DNA from: Corynebacterium sp. p3-SID1145
Lineage (GTDB): Bacteria > Actinomycetota > Actinomycetes > Mycobacteriales > Mycobacteriaceae
Reading direction: 5' to 3'
Assembly (NCBI GenBank): GCA_025144245.1
Contig: JALXXC010000002.1
Location: 124,001-188,000, forward strand
DNA: 64,000 bases
This document shows positions 16,428-25,430 of this stretch, piece after piece. Each line of letters starts with the position of its first letter. The first letter of the stretch is position 1. A program made the translations under genes and the position numbers. Below the pieces are notes generated by a model. That model was not told the DNA's origin, ran no database searches, and saw only the letters and a program-made list of their open reading frames with translations.

Positions 16428-17231
16428 CTAGAGGTGCAGGATCGAATCGCCTTCGTCCAGCGTCTCTTCGTCGACGGGTTCGTCGACCTCACACAGCGTC
16501 ACCACGGCGCCAGTGGAGTCCACGGCGGTGAGCAGCAGACCGAACGGGGAATTCTCCGGGCCGCGCAGCACCTCGCCGCCGAATTCCTCGATACGGCTGC
16601 GGGTCTGAGCGATATTGGCCACGCCCAGGTAGGAGCGCCAAAAGCTCGGCACGTCCGCGGGAATCTGCTCCCGCGCATCCCAAACGCCGGCGAACGCAGC
16701 ACCGTCCTGCATGGCCAAAAGGTAGCCGTCGTTTTCCACGATGTCCCAGTTGAACAAGTCTCCGTAGAAAGCAGCGAGCTTATCGACGTCCCCCGTGCAC
16801 GTGTATTCGTGCCACACCGGTGTCCCCGGCTCCCCGGCCGCGACGAAGGAATCCTCCCCCTCGGGCTCGTACAGGCCGAACCAGCCGCCGGCACTGTCGG
16901 CGCACAGCGCCATCGTTCCCAAGGAGACGCGCTGCGGTTCCGCCAGGACGCGCCCGCCGAGCTCCGCGACGCGCGCGGCGTCCCGCGCAATGTCCGTAGA
17001 CAGGAAGTACGTCACCCACGCATCCGGCATCGCGGCGCCGTCGCCGTCGCTGGAGTCGGCCTGCGGCACCATCCCGGCCACCGGCATTCCCTGCAGGCGG
17101 GCGATCCGGTAGTCGCCCTCTTCGACATCCCAGCCAAGGATCCGGGAGTAGAAATACGCCGACTTCCTCGTCTCGGAGGTCAGAAGGTCGATCCAGTACG
17201 GCATGCCCTCACGGGCTTCGAATGCGGGCAT
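16428..17231 (-). CDS. Two-domain VOC (glyoxalase-fold) family protein
   Basis: A 267-residue protein of two VOC modules: residues about 7-125 (start EGMPYWIDLLTSETRKSAYFYSRILGWDV) and about 135-255 (WHEYTCTGDVDKLAAFYGDLFNWDI). This is the pattern of actinobacterial proteins annotated as glyoxalase or bleomycin-resistance family and sometimes described as hydroxylase-like. The metal ligands of true glyoxalases are not clearly all present, so the substrate is unknown. The gene starts 3 bp after the stop of the S4-domain gene and is probably co-transcribed with it. A copy of the GTCGATAAGC decamer sits at 16778-16787 in the VDK codons of the second module. Confidence 0.85.
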   Translation of the reverse strand: MPAFEAREGMPYWIDLLTSETRKSAYFYSRILGWDVEEGDYRIARLQGMPVAGMVPQADSSDGDGAAMPDAWVTYFLSTDIARDAARVAELGGRVLAEPQRVSLGTMALCADSAGGWFGLYEPEGEDSFVAAGEPGTPVWHEYTCTGDVDKLAAFYGDLFNWDIVENDGYLLAMQDGAAFAGVWDAREQIPADVPSFWRSYLGVANIAQTRSRIEEFGGEVLRGPENSPFGLLLTAVDSTGAVVTLCEVDEPVDEETLDEGDSILHL

Positions 17232-17234
17232 GGC

Positions 17235-17537
17235 TTAGAGGTTCCTCCACTTCTCCGGGTCGAAGTCGTCGTTGGCGGTGCGCTCGTCGAAATAATCGTC
17301 CCCGCTGTCCCCGCTGTTCCCGCCGTCGGCCAACACGGTGGCGGACAGGGAGGCGGAGGGGATGGAGACTACGTCGCCGTCGACAAGCTCGTAGCCCCGG
17401 GAGGTGACTACCTCGCCGTTGATGTCGACCTCGCCCGAAGAAATGAGTTCTTTGGCGCGGCCACCGGATTCCGCGAGATTCGCGAGTTTGAGGAACTGGC
17501 CGAGCTTGATACTCCCGCCCGTGATGCTTACATCCAT
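17235..17537 (-). CDS. S4-domain RNA-binding protein
   Basis: A 100-residue protein whose first 70 residues form an S4 RNA-binding domain (IKLGQFLKLANLAESGGRAK, then SGEVDINGEVVTSRGYEL and DGDVV). This matches small stand-alone YbcJ/YaaA-like S4 proteins that bind structured RNA or the ribosome. The C-terminal 30 residues are acidic and glycine/serine/aspartate rich, probably disordered. It lies directly upstream of the VOC gene on the minus strand. The RNA partner is unknown. Confidence 0.85.
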   Translation of the reverse strand: MDVSITGGSIKLGQFLKLANLAESGGRAKELISSGEVDINGEVVTSRGYELVDGDVVSIPSASLSATVLADGGNSGDSGDDYFDERTANDDFDPEKWRNL

Positions 17538-17560
17538 GCCTCTATGTAAGCAGCCCGGTG

Positions 17561-17881
17561 TTAATCCAGCCGAACCGCGGTGCCCGTCGCGGCGACGAGC
17601 ATCATCGAACCGTCCGCACCCATCGGCGAATAGTCCAGCTCAACGCCCACGACCGCGTCCGCGCCGATCTGGCGGGCGCGCTCCCACAGCTCGTTGAGCG
17701 CGCTGTCGCGGGCCTGGATGAGCTCCTGCTCCCAGGAACTCGCGCGGCCGCCCACCATGTTGCGGAAACCTGCGCCGATGTCCTTGAACATGTTCATGCC
17801 AGTGATCGTTTCGCCGCCGATGATGCGCATGTACTCGATGATTTTCCGGTCTTCGACTGTCTGCGTAGTAGTGAGGATCAT
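17561..17881 (-). CDS. YbjQ/UPF0145 family protein
   Basis: A 106-residue protein of the YbjQ (UPF0145, putative heavy-metal-binding) family, recognised by MILTTTQTVEDRKI at the start, the central GGETITGMNMFKDIGAGFRNMVGGR and the ending GADAVVGVELDYSPMG..MMLVAATGTAV. The family forms pentamers of unknown function. ATG at 17881 is chosen because the longer open frame adds 22 residues unlike the family. It may be the first gene of the minus-strand group with the S4 and VOC genes. Confidence 0.9.
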   Translation of the reverse strand: MILTTTQTVEDRKIIEYMRIIGGETITGMNMFKDIGAGFRNMVGGRASSWEQELIQARDSALNELWERARQIGADAVVGVELDYSPMGADGSMMLVAATGTAVRLD

Positions 17882-17921
17882 GAAAGTGATTTTAGCGTGG
17901 CTGCCCGGCCGCAGCCGGGGT

Positions 17922-18021
17922 TCAAAGCAGGCTCGTAGCGCCCTCAACGATCATCCACACCGCCAGCGCGATGAAAATCAGGCCCGTGGCGATGTCCACC
18001 ACGTGTCCGTGCCGGTGGCCA
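17922..18021 (-). pseudogene. Short membrane-segment ORF or gene remnant
   Basis: Just after the SDR stop, in another frame, the minus strand encodes DGHRHGHVVDIATGLIFIA followed by LAVWMIVEGATSLL and a TGA at 17922-17924. It looks like the tail of a histidine-rich transporter: a HxHGH loop plus a final transmembrane helix. Upstream the frame is closed by a stop within the SDR gene, so no full gene exists. It could instead be a 26-residue single-helix protein from the GTG codons at 17997-18002, but no ribosome site is evident. Confidence 0.3.
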
Positions 18022-18732
18022 TCAGCGTTCAGCTTGGTCGCGCGGCATGATGTTCATCGTGTCGATGTTGACGTGCGGCGGCAGCGACGCCACCCACCGG
18101 ATCGCCTCGGCGATGTCCTCGGCGGTGAGGTTGAGCTTGCCGTCGTAAACTTCCGCGGCACGGGCCGTGTCGCGGAAACGGTTGAAAGCGAAGTCGGTCT
18201 TCACGCGGCCCGGGTCGATCTCGGTGATGCGGATGGGGGCGTCGACCTCCTCCCGCTGGAACGCTCGCGTGAGGGCGCGCAGCCCGAATTTGGCCGCGTT
18301 GTAGCCGGAACCGCCAACGTAGGCATCCCAGCCGGCGACGGAGCCGATGTTGATGACAAGGCCTTCCGCTGCGACAATCGCCGGGTACAGCGCCTTGGTC
18401 ACGCGCACGGTGCCCAGCACATTCGTCTGATACATCCAGTCCCAATCCTCCGGCTTGGCCTCACGCAGCTGGTCAAGCCCGCGCGCACCGCCCGCGTTAT
18501 TCACCAGGACATCAACGCGCTCAAGTACGCTCGCAAGCTTCTCGACGCTCCCCTCATCCGTCACATCCAACTCCACCCCCACTCCGCCGATCTCTGCGGC
18601 GATGTCATCGCACAGCTCCTTACGGCGCGCGCAGACATAGACGGTGTACCCGTCTTTAGCTAGGGCCCTGGCCGCGGCCTCCCCGATGCCTGCTGATCCG
18701 CCGGTGACTACCGCAATCTTCTTCTCGCTCAT
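18022..18732 (-). CDS. Short-chain dehydrogenase/reductase (YdfG-like)
   Basis: A 236-residue classical SDR with the NADP-binding TGGSAGIG motif at the N-terminus, the NNAGG motif, and catalytic Ser in INIGSVAG with Tyr-Lys in YNAAK. The arginine-containing CARR after strand 2 points to NADP(H). The ending (NRFRDT...AEDIAEAIRWVASLP and VNIDTMNIMPRDQ) is like YdfG-type 3-hydroxy acid/serine dehydrogenases, so oxidation of L-allo-threonine, serine or related hydroxy acids is possible. ATG at 18732 is used because the upstream open frame overlaps the divergent acetyltransferase gene and has no family similarity. Confidence 0.9.
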   Translation of the reverse strand: MSEKKIAVVTGGSAGIGEAAARALAKDGYTVYVCARRKELCDDIAAEIGGVGVELDVTDEGSVEKLASVLERVDVLVNNAGGARGLDQLREAKPEDWDWMYQTNVLGTVRVTKALYPAIVAAEGLVINIGSVAGWDAYVGGSGYNAAKFGLRALTRAFQREEVDAPIRITEIDPGRVKTDFAFNRFRDTARAAEVYDGKLNLTAEDIAEAIRWVASLPPHVNIDTMNIMPRDQAER

Positions 18733-18793
18733 GTGCTGCAGTGTAGGCGTGCCCCTCGGCGGGCACTGGTTTTTAACGCGTACCCTTGCGCAT

Positions 18794-19396
18794 ATGGCCA
18801 CGCTTGATGATGCGACAGAACACCCCAACCTCGCCGACCTCCGCGCCTCCCGCTGGTACAAGCCGGATTCCGACGAGCTGGAAACTGTCCGCCACGCCGC
18901 GTGGGAGCGCATCCGCGAACTGAATTCTTTAGGCAATTTGAATGCTGAGCGTGCGGAAGAGCTCTTGAAAGGCATCCTCGCCCCTGGTTCCGCCATCCCT
19001 GAAGTTTTCGCACCGCTACAGGTCGAATTCGGTGCGCACACCACCTTTGGCGAAGGATGCTTCATCAACTACAACTGCGTCATTCTCGACGTAGCCGAGG
19101 TGACCGTGGGCGAGCGCACCCTGTTCGGGCCGGCGTGCCAGCTCATCACCGTCGAGCACCCAGTCAACGATGCCGCCGCGCGTGCCGAGGGCTGGGAGCG
19201 CGGCCGACCCATCACCATCGGCGACGACTGCTGGTTCGGTGCCGGCGCCATGGTCATGCCCGGTGTGACCATTGGTGACCGCTGCGTCATCGCCGCCGGA
19301 GCGGTGGTGGCCAAGGACGTGCCCGGCGACAGCCTGGTCGGCGGTGTGCCGGCGAAGCTGATCCGCCGGCTGAACCAACCGGGCGAGCTGGACTAG
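18794..19396 (+). CDS. Maltose/galactoside-type sugar O-acetyltransferase
   Basis: A 200-residue left-handed parallel beta-helix acetyltransferase. An N-terminal helical region (residues about 15-75) is followed by hexapeptide repeats (FGEGCFINYNCVILD; ITIGDDCWFGAGAMVMPGV; IGDRCVIAAGAVV) and the ending DSLVGGVPAKLIR. The catalytic histidine is in ITVEHP. The family transfers acetyl from acetyl-CoA to sugars such as maltose or galactosides; the natural substrate here is unknown. ATG at 18794 fits the family start. It is divergent from the SDR gene. Confidence 0.9.
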   Translation: MATLDDATEHPNLADLRASRWYKPDSDELETVRHAAWERIRELNSLGNLNAERAEELLKGILAPGSAIPEVFAPLQVEFGAHTTFGEGCFINYNCVILDVAEVTVGERTLFGPACQLITVEHPVNDAAARAEGWERGRPITIGDDCWFGAGAMVMPGVTIGDRCVIAAGAVVAKDVPGDSLVGGVPAKLIRRLNQPGELD

Positions 19397-19439
19397 CTCC
19401 CGAGCTCCGCGGGAGGCACCACGGGTAGATTTGTCTGCG

Positions 19440-21710
19440 ATGTTCGACCTTTCCACCATTGGCGCCGGCCTCCCCGTCGCGGACGTGATCGGGGACCTCC
19501 CGGTGCGCGGACCGCTCGTCGTGGAGGCGCCGCCGGGCACGGGCAAGACGACGTTGCTGCCGCCGGCGATCAGCAACCTCACCGCAGACAACGGCGTCAC
19601 GCTCGTCACCGCACCCAGGCGTGTCGCGGTGCGTGCCGCGGCGCGCAGGCTCGCGCTTCTCGACGCCTCCCCGCTAGGCGACCGCGTCGGCTACTCCATC
19701 CGCGGCGAGCACAAGGACGGCTCGCTGGCTCAGTTCGTCACTCCCGGTATTTTGCTGAACCGCCTGCTCAAGGACCCGGAGCTGACCGGAGTGGGCGCGG
19801 TGGTGATCGACGAGGTCCACGAGCGGCAGCTGGACACCGACCTGGTGCTGGCGATGGTGATGGAAGTGGCGTTTCTGCGGGACGACCTCTACTTGGCCGC
19901 CATGTCCGCGACACTTGATGCGCAGGCGCTGGCCGGTCACATGGGCGCGCAAGTCCTGTCGACCGAGGCCGTCACCCACCCTCTGGATGTGAGCTACCAT
20001 CCGCACCCCGGCCGCGCGGAGGGATCGCGGGAGTTCTACCGCCACGTCGCTGAGCTGGCCGCGACACCGCCCACGCACGACGGCCGCACACTGGTCTTCG
20101 TCCCCGGCGCACGTGAGGTGGACATGGTGTGCGCGCAGCTGCCCAGCGCGGCTCCCCTCCACGGGCGGCTCACCAATGCCGAGCAAGATGAGGCGCTCAA
20201 CGGTGACGCGGAGGTCGTCGTGGCCACCTCCATCGCGGAATCCTCGATCACCGTCCCGGGCGTCCACCGCGTCGTCGATGCCGGTTTGTCCCGCGTGCCG
20301 CGCCGCGACGCCGCCCGCGCGATGACGGGCCTGGTCACGGTCTCGAGCGCGAAAACGAGCGCCGACCAGCGTGCGGGCCGTGCGGGTCGTCTGGGCCCAG
20401 GCGAGGTGCTGCGCGCCTATTCGCAGTCCGACTACCAGCATTTCGCCGCCGACATCGCCCCGGAGATCACCACCGCGGACCTCACCTCGGCCGCGCTCAC
20501 CATCGCCGCCTGGGGTTCGCCCGACCTGCCGCTTCTCACCCAGCCGCCCGCCGGCGCTCTCGCCGACGCCCGCCGCACCCTCCACTCACTGGGCGCCCTC
20601 ACCTCGCCCGACAGAGAAGGAACGGTCACCGGGCTGGGCGAGAGTCTCGCCGCGATGCCCCTCGATCCGCGTCTCGGCGCCGCATTGCTCGCACACGGCT
20701 CCGGGGCCGCACGCACCGTCGCGGCGCTCGCCGAGGGCATGAGCGGCGACCTCGCCCGCGCACGGGCACCCCGCAAACAGGTCGACCGGTTCGCCAGCAT
20801 GGTGCCCGCCACCGGCGACGTACCGGCCGGCGAGGTCATCGCCACCGCCTACCCGGAATGGGTGGGCAAACACCTCGGTGAGCGCGAATACCTGCTGGCC
20901 AGCGGCACCCGCGCACGCCTCGACTCCGCGATCCCGCCCGCCGAATGGATCGCCGCCGCCGAAATCCAGCTCACCGGCTCCGGCGCCATCATCCGCGCCG
21001 CCGCCGGCACGAATTTTCCCGGGCACCGCGTCGAGGAAACCACTGCGGCATCGCTTGTCGACGGCCGCCTCCGCTCCCGCCTCATCACCTCCATCGGTGC
21101 CATCGAGCTGACCTCCACCCCCATCAAGCTCTCCCCCGCCGAGGCTCAGGAAGCTCTTTCCGGCTTCCGCTTCGACTTCGGCGCCATCCCCTTGGGAGAG
21201 AAAGCGCAGCGCCTCAAAGACAGGATCGACTTCCTGCGCGCACGGCACGGGGATCCGTGGCCCGACATCGGCAGCGGCGACTATGGGCCGGAGGTTGGGG
21301 AGCTGGCGCGGGGGGCGTCGATAAGCAAGCTCGACTTCTACGCCGCGATGATGCGGCAACTCCCCTGGCCCGAAGCCACCGACATGGACACGCTCGCGCC
21401 CGAGCGCCTCGAGGTGCCCAGCGGCTCCCACCCCCGCGTGGATTATTCGACCGGGCGGCCCATCGTGCGCGTCAAGCTCCAGGAATGCTTCGGCCTCGCC
21501 ACATCCCCCGAGGTCAGCGGCGTGCGCGTGCTGTTCCACCTGCTGTCGCCCGCCGGGCGCGAGCTCGCCGTCACCGACGACCTGGCCAGTTTCTGGAGCG
21601 GGCCCTACGCCGACATCCGCAAAGAAATGCGCGGACGCTACCCCAAGCACCCCTGGCCCGAAGACCCCTGGAGCGCGCAAGCGACCGCGAAAACCAAGAA
21701 CCGGATGTGA
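19440..21710 (+). CDS. hrpB: ATP-dependent helicase HrpB
   Basis: A 756-residue DEAH/RHA-like superfamily 2 helicase. Motifs in order: Walker A APPGTGKTTL, the DEVH box in VIDEVHERQLDTD, SATLDAQAL, FVPGAREVD, TSIAESSITVPGV and QRAGRAGRLGPG, followed by the HrpB-specific C-terminal domain (PWPEDPW near the end). Homologues act on RNA, but the bacterial role is poorly defined. ATG at 19440 is preferred to the in-frame TTG at 19431. A GTCGATAAGC copy at 21317 falls in a different codon phase (A-S-I-S-K), so it is not explained by VDK codons. Confidence 0.92.
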   Translation: MFDLSTIGAGLPVADVIGDLPVRGPLVVEAPPGTGKTTLLPPAISNLTADNGVTLVTAPRRVAVRAAARRLALLDASPLGDRVGYSIRGEHKDGSLAQFVTPGILLNRLLKDPELTGVGAVVIDEVHERQLDTDLVLAMVMEVAFLRDDLYLAAMSATLDAQALAGHMGAQVLSTEAVTHPLDVSYHPHPGRAEGSREFYRHVAELAATPPTHDGRTLVFVPGAREVDMVCAQLPSAAPLHGRLTNAEQDEALNGDAEVVVATSIAESSITVPGVHRVVDAGLSRVPRRDAARAMTGLVTVSSAKTSADQRAGRAGRLGPGEVLRAYSQSDYQHFAADIAPEITTADLTSAALTIAAWGSPDLPLLTQPPAGALADARRTLHSLGALTSPDREGTVTGLGESLAAMPLDPRLGAALLAHGSGAARTVAALAEGMSGDLARARAPRKQVDRFASMVPATGDVPAGEVIATAYPEWVGKHLGEREYLLASGTRARLDSAIPPAEWIAAAEIQLTGSGAIIRAAAGTNFPGHRVEETTAASLVDGRLRSRLITSIGAIELTSTPIKLSPAEAQEALSGFRFDFGAIPLGEKAQRLKDRIDFLRARHGDPWPDIGSGDYGPEVGELARGASISKLDFYAAMMRQLPWPEATDMDTLAPERLEVPSGSHPRVDYSTGRPIVRVKLQECFGLATSPEVSGVRVLFHLLSPAGRELAVTDDLASFWSGPYADIRKEMRGRYPKHPWPEDPWSAQATAKTKNRM

Positions 21711-21732
21711 CTCCATTATTAACAAAAGCTGG

Positions 21733-21747
21733 GAAACTCCCAGTAAG
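21733..21747 (+). terminator. Small stem-loop downstream of hrpB
   Basis: CTGGGA and TCCCAG pair around a 3-base loop between hrpB and the amino-acid antiporter gene. There is no T-run directly after it, so terminator activity is doubtful. It also lies just before the antiporter start, where it could affect translation. Confidence 0.25.
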
Positions 21748-21757
21748 TTAGACCTTT

Positions 21758-23239
21758 ATGAGCACAGCCCAAAGCCAACGCACCCACTCGGTGACCATCT
21801 GGACTCTCGTGTCCCTGATCATCGGCTCCACAGTCGGATCCGGCATCTTCGCCCTGCCGCAGAACATCGCGTCTGTGGCCAGCCCCGGCGCGATGCTGAT
21901 CGGGTGGGCGATCGCGGGTGTGGGCATGCTCTCCATCGCGTTCGTGTTCCAGATCCTCGCGCGGCGCAAGCCCCACCTGGACTCCGGCGTGTACTCGTAT
22001 GTGCGTGCGGGCCTGGGCGATTTCATCGGCTTCACCTCCGGCTGGGGCTACTGGCTCGGCTCAGTGATGGCGCAGGTGGGCTACGCGACGCTGTTCTTCG
22101 GCACGCTGGGCCATTACCTGCCGTTCTTCGACCAGGACAACCCCTGGGTGATGGCGCTGACTGTCTCTGTGCTCACCTGGGGCATTTTCTTCGCGTTGAC
22201 CCGGGGTGTGAAGCAGGCGGCGCTGATGAACCTGGTGACCACTATTGCGAAGCTGGTCCCGATCCTGGCGTTCATTGTGCTCATCGCTTTCATCGGGTTC
22301 AGCTGGGATAAATTCACCCTGGACTTCTGGGGCGAGAACTCGGGCATCTCGCTCTCCGACCAGATCCAGGGCATCATGCTGTTCACAGTGTGGGTGTTCA
22401 TCGGTGTCGAGGGAGCCTCGGTGTATTCCAAGCAGGCGCGTTCCCGACAAGACGTCGGCCGCGCGACCGTGATCGGCTTCCTGTCGGTGCTGGGCCTGCT
22501 CGTGGCTGTGTCCACGCTGTCCTACGGCGTACTCACCCGCGAGGAGCTCGCGGCGTTGCCGGATAACTCGATGGGCGCGGTCCTCGAGGCGGCGGTCGGC
22601 CCGTGGGGTGGCGCGCTGATCTCCATCGGCCTGTGCCTGTCGGTGCTGGGCGCCTATATTTCCTGGCAGATGCTGTGCGCGGAGCCGATCGTCATGATGG
22701 CCTCCGACGGCCTCCTGCCGAAGCGTCTCGCCGCCAAGAACAAGGCGGGCGCGCCGTGGATGGCGCAGCTAGTCTCCACCGCGGTGGTCCAGTTCTTCGT
22801 CATCCTGTTCTTCGCCAACGAGACCTCGTACAACACGATGGTGCAGCTCGCGACCATCATGTACCTGCTGCCGTACATCTTCTCGGCGCTCTACCTCGTG
22901 CTCCTCGCCGTGCGCGGCAAAGGCCTGACGCACCCGCACGCAGGCGAGCTTTTCGACGATTCCGGCCCCACCATCTCCTCCTCCGACAACCGCCGTCACC
23001 TCGCCATCGGCATCGTCGGCTTCATTTATTCGCTGTGGCTGATCTACGCCGCCGACCCGGTCTACGTGCTCTTCGGCGCCCTGGCGGTCATCCCCGGTCT
23101 CGTCCCCTACCTGTGGACGCGCCTGGCCAACAAGGAAAAGGTCTTCAACACCTTCGAGTGGGTCGTCGTGGGCGTGGTCCTCATCGGTGCCGTCTTCGCG
23201 GTGGTGGGGCTGTTCAACGGCTCCCTGACTCTGGAGTAG
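21758..23239 (+). CDS. Basic amino acid/polyamine antiporter (APA family, ArcD/LysI-like)
   Basis: A 493-residue membrane transporter with about twelve to thirteen helices. The N-terminal helix holds the APC-superfamily motif IIGSTVGSGIFALP, and later segments (SGVYSYVRAGLGDFIGF; VFIGVEGASVYSKQARSR; LSVLGAYISWQMLCAEPIVMMA) match basic amino acid antiporters such as arginine/ornithine exchangers and the corynebacterial LysI permease. Either lysine/arginine exchange or uptake is possible; the sequence does not decide. Its 3' end overlaps the converging hypothetical gene by 26 bp. No arc catabolic genes are nearby. Confidence 0.87.
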   Translation: MSTAQSQRTHSVTIWTLVSLIIGSTVGSGIFALPQNIASVASPGAMLIGWAIAGVGMLSIAFVFQILARRKPHLDSGVYSYVRAGLGDFIGFTSGWGYWLGSVMAQVGYATLFFGTLGHYLPFFDQDNPWVMALTVSVLTWGIFFALTRGVKQAALMNLVTTIAKLVPILAFIVLIAFIGFSWDKFTLDFWGENSGISLSDQIQGIMLFTVWVFIGVEGASVYSKQARSRQDVGRATVIGFLSVLGLLVAVSTLSYGVLTREELAALPDNSMGAVLEAAVGPWGGALISIGLCLSVLGAYISWQMLCAEPIVMMASDGLLPKRLAAKNKAGAPWMAQLVSTAVVQFFVILFFANETSYNTMVQLATIMYLLPYIFSALYLVLLAVRGKGLTHPHAGELFDDSGPTISSSDNRRHLAIGIVGFIYSLWLIYAADPVYVLFGALAVIPGLVPYLWTRLANKEKVFNTFEWVVVGVVLIGAVFAVVGLFNGSLTLE

Positions 23240-23531
23240 CGCGCCCCGCCATCGCCAGAATGGAGTCGGAGGACACGAGCACGAATTCGTTGTCGAGCTC
23301 GTGCCCGGCTTCGACCAGCGTCAGGTTCGCGGGTAGTTCCTCCCTGGTCGCCAAAGCGACGGCGAGTGCTGGGAGGGCTTCCGAGTCAGCGACGATGTGC
23401 AGCTGCCCGATGGTGGTGCCGGCGACGAAACGCAGCGCGGCATCCACAATTTCTTCGGCCTCCTCGATTCCCACGGGGGCGTCCTCGCAATGAGCCACCG
23501 TGACCGCAATGGCCGTTTCAGTTCTGATCAT
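23214..23531 (-). CDS. Hypothetical protein (105 aa)
   Basis: A small soluble protein starting MIRTETAIAVTVAHCED at ATG 23531. It alternates strands and helices (VGIEEAEEIVDAALRFV, IGQLHIVAD, LPALAVALATREEL, EFVLVSSDSILAM). No known motif is recognised. It converges with and overlaps the last 26 bp of the antiporter gene, which is unusual but possible. Codon usage is like that of the neighbours. Function unknown. Confidence 0.55.
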   Translation of the reverse strand: MIRTETAIAVTVAHCEDAPVGIEEAEEIVDAALRFVAGTTIGQLHIVADSEALPALAVALATREELPANLTLVEAGHELDNEFVLVSSDSILAMAGRATPESGSR

Positions 23532-23589
23532 GACCGGTGACTGTAGCCCGGGTGCCTGAGGAATCTCTGTGGCACGCGTCAGGTCCCGC

Positions 23590-24342
23590 CTAAAGTTGGA
23601 ACGCAAGGTACGTCGACAGCACAACCACCAGTGTGAGCAGGGCGTACCGCACGAGCTTCGCGCCGCCGCCGAGCACGGTGCGCGCCCCGACCTGCGCGCC
23701 GGCGACATTCGCCGCGGCGAGCGCAAGAGCCAGCGGCCAGTCCACGAAGCCGGCGGAGATGAACACCACCAGCGCACCAATATTCGTTGCGCTATTCACA
23801 ACCTTCGACATGGCGGCCGACCGGAGGAAATTCTGGGCGAACAGCGCCGTGAACCCCATGATCAGGAACATTCCGGTGCCGGGGCCGAAAGTGCCGTCAT
23901 AAAACCCGACCGCCGCGGCCAGCAGGGCGGCAGCGGCGGTGCGGCCGCGCGTCAACTGGGGCATCTTGTCGGCGTCCCCCGTCCCGAATTCCGGCTTCAC
24001 CGCCACGAACACCCCCACGGCGATGAGGAGGCAGAGGATGAGGGGGCGGAGGAGGGCGGCGTCGACACGCGACGCAACGAGCGCACCAGCCGCCGACAGC
24101 ACCCCCGCGGTCACTGCGTAGACCCAGGTGGCCCGGGGAACGCCGACGCGCCGGACAAGCGTGACCGCCGCGGATGCGGTGCCCGACACCGCCGCGATCT
24201 TATTCGTCGCCAGGATCGCCGCCGGCGGCATGGGTGTGCCCGCCATGAGCACGGGAATGAGGATCAAGCCACCACCCCCAATGACTGCGTCGACCCAGCC
24301 CGCGAGCGCCGCCGCCGCAATCAGGATCACCCACATAGGCAC
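23590..24342 (-). CDS. TSUP (TauE/SafE) family anion exporter
   Basis: A 250-residue membrane protein with about eight helices in two halves. The signature GWVDAVIGGGGLILIPVLM in the first helix pair and GFYDGTFGPGTGMFLIMGF in the second half are typical of TauE/SafE permeases, which move sulfite, sulfoacetate or other organosulfur anions. Start is GTG 24342 or ATG 24336. It is divergent from the AbrB gene with only about 20 bp between starts, so the promoters must overlap. Substrate unknown. Confidence 0.9.
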   Translation of the reverse strand: MPMWVILIAAAALAGWVDAVIGGGGLILIPVLMAGTPMPPAAILATNKIAAVSGTASAAVTLVRRVGVPRATWVYAVTAGVLSAAGALVASRVDAALLRPLILCLLIAVGVFVAVKPEFGTGDADKMPQLTRGRTAAAALLAAAVGFYDGTFGPGTGMFLIMGFTALFAQNFLRSAAMSKVVNSATNIGALVVFISAGFVDWPLALALAAANVAGAQVGARTVLGGGAKLVRYALLTLVVVLSTYLAFQL

Positions 24343-24362
24343 TCACGCTACTATGACCAACC

Positions 24363-25430
24363 GTGGAACAACGCAGCCGATGGATGATTGTCGCGCCGCT
24401 TTCGGTGCTCGTCGGATACGTGCTCGCCCGGCTCCATGTGCCCGCCGCCTGGATCTTGGGCGCGATCGTGGTGTCGGGGTTCTCCGCTCTGGGAACCGGC
24501 CGCGAGCTGAAGGTGAACGCGAAGTTCTACAACTTCTGCCGCGGGATCATCGGCGTTCTCGCCGCTGTCCCCCTCGCGGGGGTGCCGCCCGCGGAATTGC
24601 TGCACTACCTGCTGCCCGGCCTCGCGTCGGCGGCGGTGATCATCGGCATCGGCTTCGTCGGCGGGCTCTCGCTCGCGCAGTACGCGGGACGTAAAAGCCG
24701 CGGTAGCGAACTGACTGTCAGCCGCGAGACGGGCGTGCTGTCGATGCTTTCCGGCGGCGCGTCGATCATGATGACGCTTGCCGACGAACTCGGTGCCGAC
24801 ATGCGCTACGTTGCCCTCACCCAGTACCTGCGCCTGCTGGCGGTGTCAATGACCCTGCCCCTGGTCGCGTCGTTTTTGACCCATCCCGGCGACAACCACT
24901 CCGACGGGCTGGAGGTGACCTGGTGGATGTGGCTGCTCGTCATCGCCATCGCCCTGATCGGTGTGCCCATCGCCCGGAAGGTCCACCTGCCTGCGCCCGC
25001 CGTGTTCGGGCCGTTGATCCTCACCGCGGTGATCGCGACGCTGCTGCCTGTGCCGATCGTGCCGCCGGAACCCCTGGCGGTCGTGGCGTTCATGTCCATC
25101 GGCTGGGCGTGCGGCGGCGGGCTCTCGGTGCCCGCGCTGAAGCGCTTCGCGCGTTTGCTGCCCGCCACCATCACGTTCATCGTGGTGGTCATGGTGTCGT
25201 GCGCGATGATGGGCTTCGTCGTGGCGAAATGGCTGGGCATCACCTTCTTCGAGGGCTATCTCGCCACCAGTCCCGGCGCGATCGAGACCGTCCTGGCGCT
25301 CTCGTCGGAGGGCGGGGGCGGCCCCGCCGTCGTGGCACTGCAGTTGATCCGCCTGATCTGCATCCTCATCTTCGCGGGTTCGCTACCGAAGATTCTGCGC
25401 GCGATGGACCGCCGGAAGGGGGAAAGCTAG
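24363..25430 (+). CDS. AbrB family membrane protein (putative ammonia monooxygenase type)
   Basis: A 355-residue polytopic protein with about ten helices in a two-fold repeat, each beginning with a GYVLARLHVPAAWILGAIV-like or IARKVHLPAPAVFGPLI segment, the AbrB/PF05145 pattern. Despite the name, members are membrane proteins; links to regulation or ammonia oxidation are historical and unproven. GTG at 24363 is the start. Its stop shares CTAG with the stop of the converging DUF885 gene. Function unknown, perhaps transport. Confidence 0.85.
   Translation: MEQRSRWMIVAPLSVLVGYVLARLHVPAAWILGAIVVSGFSALGTGRELKVNAKFYNFCRGIIGVLAAVPLAGVPPAELLHYLLPGLASAAVIIGIGFVGGLSLAQYAGRKSRGSELTVSRETGVLSMLSGGASIMMTLADELGADMRYVALTQYLRLLAVSMTLPLVASFLTHPGDNHSDGLEVTWWMWLLVIAIALIGVPIARKVHLPAPAVFGPLILTAVIATLLPVPIVPPEPLAVVAFMSIGWACGGGLSVPALKRFARLLPATITFIVVVMVSCAMMGFVVAKWLGITFFEGYLATSPGAIETVLALSSEGGGGPAVVALQLIRLICILIFAGSLPKILRAMDRRKGES

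Noticed and set aside
17379..17388. GTCGACAAGC copies (17379, 41627, 61731; minus-strand copies near 21053, 52430 and 56978) as members of the iterated motif
   Set aside because: This C-variant is expected from common V-D-K codons; only the copy at 41627 shares the GGGG lead, so it was not counted in the exact set.
22603..23493. 296-codon plus-strand frame overlapping the amino-acid antiporter
   Set aside because: It is an out-of-frame shadow of the antiporter gene with an arginine/alanine/proline-rich random translation.
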